A stretch of 11,479 bases of DNA from RGIG7300 sp045649645. Its GTDB lineage: Bacteria > Bacillota > Clostridia > Oscillospirales > CAG-272. The stretch spans positions 1 to 11,479 of the forward strand of contig JAZRQH010000178.1 of NCBI GenBank assembly GCA_045649645.1, in the 5' to 3' direction. The translations under genes were made by a program, and so were the position numbers. The notes beneath the pieces were generated by a model. The model worked only from the letters and a program-made list of their open reading frames with translations, ran no database searches and had not been told where the DNA came from. Below are positions 1-5,240 of this stretch, in pieces. The first letter of the stretch is position 1. Each line of letters begins with the position of its first letter.

Positions 1-2751
1 TACATGGCTCTCGAGGCAGGCGCAGTTGTTGATACTACCGGTACCTGGGATAACCCCGAGGTTCTCGAGCTCACCGAGCAGTTCGGTGCTCTCAGAGCAT
101 GGGCTACAAAGGACCTTGAGGCAGGTAATCAGGGTTACTACTACACCGTTACTGCTCCCGCAGACGGTAAGATCGCCTTCAACGTTTCTGCAAACGATGC
201 AGACTGGAACGATATGGGCTGGCAGTTCTACACCGTTAAGAACGGTTCTGTTTACAGCGATACATACACCAGCATTGACAACGCATACGAGACCATCTTC
301 GTTGACGTTGTAGCAGGCGACGAGCTTCTTATCGTTGTTGCTACTCTTGATCCCAACGATCCCTGGAACAACCCTGCAGCTACTATCAACGTTAACCTCG
401 GCTTTGCTGAGTACGGTTCTGCAGACGCACCCATCCTTCTTACCGAGGCAGGCACACAGCTTGCAACAGTAAACGAAGGCAGCTACGGTGTATACTACAC
501 CTACATTGCTCCCGCAGCAGGTACAGTTGACGTTATTATGTATTCCGAGAACTGGACATACGTAGTAAACAACCTTACCTCTTACGTATACAATGACACC
601 CAGTGGTCTGACAGCGATCCTGTTGTTCCCATGACAACCGTTGAGGTTGCAGAGGGCGACGAGCTTATGATCATGGTTAATACATACGATCCCGCAAACG
701 AGTGGGTTGCTCCCGCAGGTTCAGTTTCCTGGGAGCTCTGCTTCAACGAAGGCACAGGCGAAGAGCCCTCTGAGCCCGAGCTTGGTTCCTTTGACAATCC
801 TTACCTCCTCAACGTAGGTGAGATGAGACTTGCAGTTACAGTTCCCGCAGGCGGCGAGGCTTACGTTTCTGCAAACGATTGCAACAACTCCACTGTTACC
901 GTTGGTTATTCCACCGCTAACACATGGGTTATCTACTACGGCAGAATGACCGTTATCAATCCCGCAGAGGACGGCACTGCAACATTTACTCTCGTTCCCG
1001 GCGGCGACTACTTCTGCGTTACCAACTACGAGGGTACAGAGGACGTAGTTCTCTATATGATCCTTGAGGCAGGCGAGGCTTCCGAGGTTGAGTACGGTAC
1101 TATGGACAATCCCAAGGAGCTTACCCTTGCACAGAATATGTGGGGCGGCTTCGGCGCTTCCGACGAGGTTGAGCTTGCAGCGGGTAACCAGGGCTACTGG
1201 TACACCACAACTGCTCCTGCAGACGGTACTATCACCGTTTCTGTTGGTGCATATGATGCAGAGTGGAACAACATCGGTTGGTTCTACAACGTAAACAACG
1301 TTACCGCAGGACTCTACGGTGACAATCACTGGTCTGACGATGCTGAGCCCGTTTACGACGAGGCTTGGAAGGTTTCCGAAGGCGACGTTCTTAACATCTT
1401 CGTTTCTACCTACGATCCCGCAAACCAGTGGTCCAATCCCGCAGGTAAGGTTTCTGTACAGCTTTCCTTCGATGCAGTTGGCTCCGCTAACTCTCCCATC
1501 GAGATCGAGGCTGGAATGCAGTCTACCGAGCTTGCAGCAGCTACCGACGGTATGTACTATACATACACAGCACCCGAAGCAGGTACCGTTGAGGTTATTA
1601 TGTACTCCGAGAACTGGATGTACTGTGTAAACAACCTTACATCCTGGGTATACGGTGATACTCACTGGTTTAATGATGATCCCGCAGTTACATGCGAGAC
1701 TGTTACAGTTTCCGCAGGTGACCAGATCCAGATCATGATCAACACCTACGATCCCGCAAATGAGTGGTCTGCTCCCGCTGGTACAGTTAACTGGGAGCTC
1801 ACCTTCACTGCAGGTGAAGTAGAGGAGCCCGAAGAGGCTGAGCTCGGTTCTTATGAGAACCCCTATATCCTTAACGCAGGCGATACCCGTGTTGCTGCAT
1901 ACATCCCTGTAGGCGCAACCGTATACGTTAAGGCTGCTGATGCAAACAATTCTATCTTTACTCTTGGCTACGCTACTGCTCCTACATACGAGATCTGGTA
2001 TCTCAGACAGCAGTACACCGCTAACCTTGAGTCCGGCAACAACGATACCACATTCAATATGATCGCTGACGTTGATACCTTCGGTATCACCAATAACGGC
2101 GAAGAGGATATCACAGTTTACATGGCTCTTGAGGCAGGCGAAGCAGTTGATACCACAGGTACATGGAACAACCCCGCTGTTATTACCGAGGACGGTGTTT
2201 ACACTGTTAACCTTGCAGCTAACACTGACGGTTATTTCTACACCTACACCGCTCCCGCTGACGGTACTGTTACCATCGCTATGACAGCTGTTGACGGTTG
2301 GTTCTACAACGTAAACAACGTTACCGCAGGTATCTACGGTGATTTCCATTACTGCGATGATGCTACTCCCGTTATGTACGAGACCATCAACGTTTCTGCA
2401 GGCGATGAGCTTCAGATCGCTATGAACACCTATGACGGTAGCTGGTCTGCTCCCGAAGGCGAGATCGTTTGGTCCTTCAACTTTACCGAAGCAGGTAAGG
2501 CATTTACCATCACTCTCGACGTTGACGGCGGTGTTCTCAACGCTCCCACAACCTATGCATGCAACACCGGTGACACCTACATGGATATCTTCGGCGGTTA
2601 TTACCCCGTTCCTACCATGGAGGGTTATGAGTTCGGCGGCTGGTACCTCGAGATGTATGGCTTCACTCTCACCGAGGGTGACGTAACAAACGGCGGTTAC
2701 TACGCAGTAGCTCACGATTGCACACTTGTTGCTCTCTGGACAGAGGTATAA
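1..2751 (+). CDS. Acidic modular secreted repeat protein with C-terminal InlB B-repeat (5'-partial)
   Basis: The frame is open from base 1, and its first codons match an internal module end (bases 2119-2157), so the true start lies upstream. Residues are counted from the Met at base 4. Modules recur as A (13-132), B (138-250), C (about 252-364), then A2 (365), B2 (493), C2 (615), and a last A/B-type module (719-831). A and B modules share G-Y-x-Y-T-x-T-A-P-A-D-G-T and N-T-Y-D-P-A-N-x-W motifs, which resemble beta-sandwich (PPC-like) domains. Residues 832-915 look like a Listeria-Bacteroides (InlB B, Flg_new-type) repeat, with G-G near the start, E-G-Y-E-F-G-G-W in the middle and T-L-V-A-L-W at the end. 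The protein is very acidic: I count 8 Lys and 5 Arg in 915 residues. There is no LPXTG, C-terminal membrane segment or dockerin calcium motif. It is probably secreted or loosely surface-bound (inference); the ligand is unknown. Ile codons are ATC/ATT with no ATA, unlike the genes further right, which suggests high expression. Confidence 0.85.
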   Translation, partial: YMALEAGAVVDTTGTWDNPEVLELTEQFGALRAWATKDLEAGNQGYYYTVTAPADGKIAFNVSANDADWNDMGWQFYTVKNGSVYSDTYTSIDNAYETIFVDVVAGDELLIVVATLDPNDPWNNPAATINVNLGFAEYGSADAPILLTEAGTQLATVNEGSYGVYYTYIAPAAGTVDVIMYSENWTYVVNNLTSYVYNDTQWSDSDPVVPMTTVEVAEGDELMIMVNTYDPANEWVAPAGSVSWELCFNEGTGEEPSEPELGSFDNPYLLNVGEMRLAVTVPAGGEAYVSANDCNNSTVTVGYSTANTWVIYYGRMTVINPAEDGTATFTLVPGGDYFCVTNYEGTEDVVLYMILEAGEASEVEYGTMDNPKELTLAQNMWGGFGASDEVELAAGNQGYWYTTTAPADGTITVSVGAYDAEWNNIGWFYNVNNVTAGLYGDNHWSDDAEPVYDEAWKVSEGDVLNIFVSTYDPANQWSNPAGKVSVQLSFDAVGSANSPIEIEAGMQSTELAAATDGMYYTYTAPEAGTVEVIMYSENWMYCVNNLTSWVYGDTHWFNDDPAVTCETVTVSAGDQIQIMINTYDPANEWSAPAGTVNWELTFTAGEVEEPEEAELGSYENPYILNAGDTRVAAYIPVGATVYVKAADANNSIFTLGYATAPTYEIWYLRQQYTANLESGNNDTTFNMIADVDTFGITNNGEEDITVYMALEAGEAVDTTGTWNNPAVITEDGVYTVNLAANTDGYFYTYTAPADGTVTIAMTAVDGWFYNVNNVTAGIYGDFHYCDDATPVMYETINVSAGDELQIAMNTYDGSWSAPEGEIVWSFNFTEAGKAFTITLDVDGGVLNAPTTYACNTGDTYMDIFGGYYPVPTMEGYEFGGWYLEMYGFTLTEGDVTNGGYYAVAHDCTLVALWTEV
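40..2496 (+). repeat. Higher-order coding repeat (A-B-C supermodule, about 1056-1062 nt period)
   Basis: The A-module start (G-T-[WM]-x-N-P) occurs at bases 40, 1096 and 2158, giving periods of 1056 and 1062 nt. B modules begin at 415 and 1480, and C modules at 784 and 1846. A 35-nt stretch at 1276-1310 recurs exactly at 2296-2330; it encodes G-W-F-Y-N-V-N-N-V-T-A-G. The final unit has lost most of an A or B module and runs straight into the InlB-like domain. The pattern indicates growth by duplication of a three-domain block, with later divergence. Confidence 0.85.
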
Positions 2752-2761
2752 TCGATCAAAC

Positions 2762-2791
2762 AAAAAAGACGGTTGAAAAACCGTCTTTTTT
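2762..2791 (+). terminator. Rho-independent terminator of the repeat protein gene
   Basis: Perfect 13-bp stem, AAAAAAGACGGTT (2762-2774) with AACCGTCTTTTTT (2779-2791), around a GAAA tetraloop. It starts 10 nt after the stop codon. The A-run on the left and T-run on the right let it work in both directions, but position favours the plus-strand gene. Confidence 0.93.
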
Positions 2792-2798
2792 AATGTGA

Positions 2799-2880
2799 AA
2801 TGTAGAAAGATGTTGCAGTAATGCAACATCTTTCCTCTTTTAATTACGAATTACGAATTACGCATTACGAATTACGCATT
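2799..2880 (+). repeat. Composite element copy 1: palindrome plus heptamer array
   Basis: It begins AATG + 2 nt, followed by a perfect 13-bp stem GAAAGATGTTGCA (2805-2817), a GTAA loop, and TGCAACATCTTTC (2822-2834). A 7-nt spacer CTCTTTT (2835-2841) follows. Then comes a tandem array of the heptamer (A/C)ATTACG from 2842: AATTACG x3, CATTACG, AATTACG, and a partial CATT ending at 2880. The same layout recurs at 8914-8980. No ORF is associated. It lies between two convergent genes, downstream of a complete terminator, so it is not needed to end transcription. Confidence 0.75.
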
Positions 2881-2892
2881 CTTTGCACAAAC

Positions 2893-2915
2893 AAAAGCCC
2901 CACTATGGGGCTTTT
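2893..2915 (-). terminator. Terminator of the minus-strand lipoprotein gene (potentially bidirectional)
   Basis: A 10-bp stem AAAAGCCCCA (2893-2902) pairs with TGGGGCTTTT (2906-2915) around a 3-nt loop. It sits 2 nt beyond the lipoprotein stop codon when read on the minus strand, and the minus-strand transcript then ends in a U-rich run. It could also catch read-through from the left. Confidence 0.88.
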
Positions 2916-2917
2916 AT

Positions 2918-3649
2918 TTATGCAAATATATTGTCGGGATTGACAGGATCGGCGGAAGGGAAGGTCATCATAACCGTGACCATTCTGCCGTTGGCCTCTC
3001 TTAAGAAGAAATACTGAGTAACCTCGGTACCCTCCTTTGGGGTGGCAACTACCTTCATCATGGAATATTCGTTGCCGGAATAAGACACCTCTGTGATATC
3101 ACTTATCTCATAGGTAGCGTTTTCGGAGGCGAACTGACCCTTCATGGTCTCAAGGTATTCGGCAGCACTCATATCGCCTATACCGTGCTGATTCAGGTCC
3201 TGCATCAGCACCATTATGCTCTTGTCCTCGGTTGTATCGGTGGCTATCAGATCGTATATGTCTGCACGCTGCGATATAGCTGCCGTATTGGCGTCTGGAT
3301 CCTCAAAGTTATAGGTCACACCCATAAGTGTACAGAGCTCATAATCTTCCTTAGCTGCCCATCCCGCAGGTATACGCAGGGTAAGCGAACTGTCGGGATT
3401 ACTGTACAGGTTATCCTTTACCATTCCCTTGGTGTACGGTGCGGGAGCCAAGCTCTGGGATTCTTTGTCGGGGTCGGGGATGATACCCTGTTCTATCAGC
3501 TCGTCCAATTCTTCGTCGGTTACTGGCTTGGTTATAGCGCCGTCGGGCAGGGGCGAGCCCTCCTCCACAGGCTTTGTACCACAGCCTGCAAGGGCGGTAC
3601 AGCAAAGCAGAGCCGCAAGACAAAGCGCAGTCAGTTTGTTCTTATTCAT
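2918..3649 (-). CDS. Putative secreted lipoprotein, function unknown
   Basis: 243 residues. The N-terminus is a textbook lipoprotein signal: basic M-N-K-N-K, a hydrophobic stretch, and a lipobox L-A-G-C with the acylated Cys at residue 23. An acidic, Pro-rich linker (about 25-75) follows. The folded C-terminal part (about 80-240) begins with S-L-T-L-R-I-P-A-G-W, reminiscent of the PsbP/DcrB/Mog1-like folds common in Clostridia lipoproteins. That resemblance is only a pattern impression, not a family assignment. The start is well supported: an AGGAGGA site at 3655-3661 (minus strand) lies 5 nt from ATG. It is a single-gene transcript with its own promoter and terminator, exported and anchored to the outer face of the membrane. 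Confidence 0.87.
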   Translation of the reverse strand: MNKNKLTALCLAALLCCTALAGCGTKPVEEGSPLPDGAITKPVTDEELDELIEQGIIPDPDKESQSLAPAPYTKGMVKDNLYSNPDSSLTLRIPAGWAAKEDYELCTLMGVTYNFEDPDANTAAISQRADIYDLIATDTTEDKSIMVLMQDLNQHGIGDMSAAEYLETMKGQFASENATYEISDITEVSYSGNEYSMMKVVATPKEGTEVTQYFFLREANGRMVTVMMTFPSADPVNPDNIFA

Positions 3650-3675
3650 TTCAGTCCTCCTAAAATCGATAAATC

Positions 3676-3704
3676 ATTTTACCATAAAACAGTCCCTTAG
3701 TCAA
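3676..3704 (-). promoter_or_regulatory. Sigma-A-type promoter of the lipoprotein gene
   Basis: On the minus strand, TTGACT (3699-3704) and TAAAAT (3676-3681) are separated by exactly 17 nt. The ribosome site follows 14 nt downstream of the -10 box, giving a very short 5' leader. Confidence 0.8.
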
Positions 3705-3741
3705 CTTTTATAATATTCATATTCCGTTAATAATTAAGGCG

Positions 3742-3747
3742 TATAAT
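3742..3747 (+). promoter_or_regulatory. Candidate -10 box for the lipid kinase gene
   Basis: A TATAAT hexamer lies 39 nt upstream of the preferred start codon in the divergent intergenic region. No convincing -35 box stands at 16-18 nt upstream. A second TATAAT at 3709-3714 is an alternative. The call rests on the hexamer and its position only. Confidence 0.5.
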
Positions 3748-3780
3748 GTAGAATAATATCGAAAATGGGAGTGGATGAAA

Positions 3781-4647
3781 ATGACTTATATTCTTTACAA
3801 CCCCAAGGCGGGAAACGGAAAATGCAAGACAGACGTAGACCGTCTGCACGAAATGTATCCCGATGCCGAATTTTGCGATATGACCGGGATAGATAGCTAT
3901 AGGGAATTTATCACCGGCATCGGCACCGATGACGCTGTTATAATCTGCGGAGGCGACGGGACCCTTAATCGTTTCGTAAACGATATCAAGGGTATCAGCA
4001 TGCCGTGTAAGGTGTATTATTACGCCGTAGGCAGCGGTAACGACTTTGCTCACGATATAGGCAAGGGCAGAGCCGACAAGCCTGATTTTGAGATCGATCG
4101 GTATCTCTGTGACCTCCCCTCGGTCAGTGTAAACGGGGAAGAGAGGCTGTTTGTCAACGGCATAGGCTACGGTATCGACGGCTATTGTTGTGAGGAGGGT
4201 GACCGTATCCGTGAGGCAACTCCCGAAAAGAAGATAGACTATACAGGCATTGCCATAAAAGGACTTCTGTTCAAGTATAAGCCTACCTCTGCCACCGTAA
4301 CGGTAGACGGGGTTGAACACAAATACAAGAAGGTGTGGATAGCCCCCACCATGAACGGCAGATTCTACGGCGGCGGAATGATGCCTACCCCCGATCAGGA
4401 CAGACTTGACAAGGATAACAAGCTCTCCTGTATGATATTCCACGATTCAGGCAAGCTTAGGACTCTTATGATATTCCCCTCGATCTTCAAGGGCGAGCAT
4501 ATCAAGCATACCAAGTACGTAGAGGTCCTGACAGGACACGAGATCTCTGTGGAATTTGACTCTCCCAGAGCTCTGCAGATAGACGGCGAGACCGTGCTTG
4601 GTGTAACCAAGTACACCGCAAAAGCTAAAATAGAGGCACTCGTATGA
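3781..4647 (+). CDS. Diacylglycerol kinase-family lipid kinase (DagK/YegS-like)
   Basis: 288 residues, close to the usual size of about 300. Family members transfer the ATP phosphate to diacylglycerol or a related lipid at the inner membrane face, recycling lipids released by envelope synthesis. Diagnostic motifs are N-P-K-A-G-N-G near residue 7, the nucleotide-binding loop G-G-D-G-T-L-N at 57-63, and G-S-G-N-D-F-A at 84-90. The C-terminal Q-I-D-G-E (266-270) is typical of the second domain. The exact lipid substrate cannot be read from sequence. An in-frame ATG at 3775 would add two residues, but it is only 3 nt from the GGGAG site (3767-3771) whereas 3781 is 9 nt away, so 3781 is preferred. 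The gene is monocistronic and divergent from the lipoprotein gene. Confidence 0.9.
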   Translation: MTYILYNPKAGNGKCKTDVDRLHEMYPDAEFCDMTGIDSYREFITGIGTDDAVIICGGDGTLNRFVNDIKGISMPCKVYYYAVGSGNDFAHDIGKGRADKPDFEIDRYLCDLPSVSVNGEERLFVNGIGYGIDGYCCEEGDRIREATPEKKIDYTGIAIKGLLFKYKPTSATVTVDGVEHKYKKVWIAPTMNGRFYGGGMMPTPDQDRLDKDNKLSCMIFHDSGKLRTLMIFPSIFKGEHIKHTKYVEVLTGHEISVEFDSPRALQIDGETVLGVTKYTAKAKIEALV

Positions 4648-4649
4648 TT

Positions 4650-4707
4650 AAATAAAAAACGGCAATGTCCAAAGGACAAAGCCGTTTTTTGGTGCGGGTA
4701 GCAGGAC
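4650..4707. repeat. Left copy of 58/59-nt direct repeat (tRNA-Leu 3' end plus terminator)
   Basis: Identical to 4835-4893 except for one A in the hairpin loop (AAA here, AAAA there). It contains the terminator stem AAAAAACGGC/GCCGTTTTTT with an inner TGTCC/GGACA stem, then 18 nt equal to the last 18 nt of tRNA-Leu including CCA (4690-4707, minus sense). Similarity stops within the T arm. The terminator part probably also ends the lipid kinase transcript, 6 nt after its stop codon. Confidence 0.9.
4654..4690 (+). terminator. Terminator of the lipid kinase gene (left duplicate)
   Basis: Outer 10-bp stem AAAAAACGGC (4654-4663) with GCCGTTTTTT (4681-4690), a symmetrical AA/AA internal loop, and an inner 5-bp stem TGTCC/GGACA around AAA. 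The stem ends in six T residues. It is symmetrical enough to act in both directions. Confidence 0.85.
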
Positions 4708-4834
4708 ACGGCTTGCTTCGCAATCCTGACTGTTCGTCGTTTCTCCGAAACGCCTTCACACCTGTCGGCTAACAAACAGTCCCTCGGACTGTTTGTCTTA
4801 ACGCCACCAGCCTCCTTGAGGTTCAAGTCCTGTC
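4708..4834. other. 127-nt hairpin-rich insert between tRNA-terminator duplicates
   Basis: No convincing ORF. It holds three successive inverted repeats: GG-C-TTGC/GCAA-T-CC with one mismatch around 4710-4726, CGTTTC/GAAACG at 4738-4752, and an 11-bp stem ACAAACAGTCC/GGACTGTTTGT at 4772-4796 with a 3-nt loop. Near its right end, AGGTTCAAGTCCTG (4819-4832) is the reverse complement of the tRNA-Leu T-arm DNA at 4888-4901. This looks like a small non-coding mobile or repetitive element, or a remnant of one (inference). Function is unknown. Confidence 0.6.
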
Positions 4835-4893
4835 AAATAAAAAACGGCAATGTCCAAAAGGACAAAGCCGTTTTTTGGTGCGGGTAGCAGGAC
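4835..4893. repeat. Right copy of 58/59-nt direct repeat
   Basis: Matches 4650-4707 with a single inserted A in the loop. Here the repeat is continuous with the intact tRNA-Leu gene, so this is taken as the parental copy. The duplicated stretch covers the terminator and the acceptor end of the tRNA, the part that commonly serves as an attachment core for site-specific integrases. Confidence 0.9.
4839..4876 (-). terminator. Terminator of tRNA-Leu
   Basis: Outer stem AAAAAACGGC (4839-4848) with GCCGTTTTTT (4867-4876), and inner stem TGTCC/GGACA around AAAA. Its last base overlaps the terminal A of the encoded CCA, so the terminator follows the tRNA with no spacer. Confidence 0.88.
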
Positions 4894-4962
4894 TTGAACC
4901 TGTATGAGGGAACCCTCACTAGAACCTGAATCTAGCGCGTCTGCCAATTCCGCCATACCCGC
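4876..4962 (-). tRNA. tRNA-Leu (anticodon CAG)
   Basis: 87 nt including an encoded CCA (TGG on the plus strand at 4876-4878). The acceptor stem GCGGGTA pairs with TACCCGC. The D-arm region reads TGGCGGAATTGGCAGACGC, characteristic of bacterial tRNA-Leu. The anticodon stem CTAGA/TCTAG encloses TTCAGGT, giving anticodon CAG. A long type-II variable arm (GTGAGGG-TTC-CCTCAT region) follows, then T loop TTCAAGT. It decodes CTG. It is transcribed alone from its own promoter. Spurious short ORFs across it are read-through of the tRNA. Confidence 0.97.
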
Positions 4963-4992
4963 AAATATTATGCGCTTTTTCAACGCCAAAAC

Positions 4993-5021
4993 AGTATACC
5001 ACACATAACTGTGAATGTCAA
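4993..5021 (-). promoter_or_regulatory. Promoter of tRNA-Leu
   Basis: On the minus strand, TTGACA (5016-5021), a 17-nt spacer, and TATACT (4993-4998). The -10 box is 30 nt upstream of the mature tRNA 5' end, leaving a short 5' trailer for RNase P to remove. It is a near-consensus sigma-A site. Confidence 0.9.
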
Positions 5022-5049
5022 GATAAAATTTGATATTTTGTTATTTCTA

Positions 5050-5078
5050 TTGACAATTACCCCAATATATGCTATTAT
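5050..5078 (+). promoter_or_regulatory. Promoter of the CNNM/CorC gene
   Basis: TTGACA (5050-5055), exactly 17 nt, then TATTAT (5073-5078). Transcription would start near 5085, leaving a leader of roughly 155 nt before the ATG at 5241. It is back to back with the tRNA promoter; the two -35 boxes are 28 nt apart. Confidence 0.85.
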
Positions 5079-5115
5079 ACCTCTTGATATTTAATGATTA
5101 GGAGAGTCAACAGTC

Positions 5116-5157
5116 TTGGACATACCCCCTTTATGTCATAATTTGAATATCGATTGA
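5116..5157 (+). CDS. Possible leader peptide (13 codons) upstream of the CNNM/CorC gene
   Basis: A TTG codon at 5116 lies 9 nt after a GGAGAG ribosome site (5101-5106). It opens a 13-codon frame (M-D-I-P-P-L-C-H-N-L-N-I-D) ending with TGA at 5155-5157. That stop is immediately followed by the left arm of a stem that encloses a terminator-like hairpin, the geometry of a translation-coupled attenuator. There is no run of a single regulatory amino acid apart from Pro-Pro. It could be chance in such a short frame. Confidence 0.3.
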   Translation: MDIPPLCHNLNID

Positions 5158-5213
5158 TACACGGTTGCAGGCAGGGAAGTGAGCTGCCTTTTTTCGCTAC
5201 CGTGTAATTTTTT
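5158..5213 (+). promoter_or_regulatory. Nested hairpins with U-tracts in the CNNM leader (candidate attenuator)
   Basis: The outer 8-bp stem TACACGGT (5158-5165) pairs with ACCGTGTA (5199-5206) and is followed by AT6 (5207-5213). Inside it, AGGCAG (5169-5174) pairs with CTGCCT (5184-5189) and is followed directly by T6 (5189-5194). Either could terminate transcription. A smaller hairpin GACATA/TATGTC stands upstream at 5119-5137. I do not recognise the M-box, yybP-ykoY, c-di-AMP or fluoride riboswitch consensus here. Regulation of the downstream gene is inferred. Confidence 0.5.
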
Positions 5214-5240
5214 GTTCTTAAGGAGTATTTTTATTTAATT

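Noticed and set aside
1..2751. Cellulosomal scaffoldin or dockerin-bearing protein
   Set aside because: No duplicated D-x-D-x-D-G calcium motif and no recognisable cohesin pattern; the C-terminus is an InlB-type repeat.
721..2829. Long minus-strand open frame (702 codons) opposite the repeat protein
   Set aside because: It is codon-aligned with the sense gene, so antisense stops need sense TTA, CTA or TCA codons, which the biased gene avoids; it ends exactly at a TCA codon (721-723). No ribosome site or protein-like composition.
2842..2880. CRISPR-like array
   Set aside because: The units are 7 nt, contiguous and without spacers; no cas gene is present.
4690..4707. Second tRNA-Leu gene
   Set aside because: Only the last 18 nt match; the upstream sequence on that strand has no D arm, anticodon arm or acceptor 5' strand.
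4395..5004. Minus-strand ORFs of 143 and 68 codons over the tRNA region
   Set aside because: They read through the intact tRNA-Leu, its duplicate end and the terminators, and overlap the lipid kinase gene. They are artefacts of RNA-gene sequence.
5085..5240. M-box or other known metal riboswitch before the CNNM gene
   Set aside because: I could not find the conserved motifs I know for M-box, yybP-ykoY, NiCo or fluoride RNAs. A covariance-model scan would settle it.
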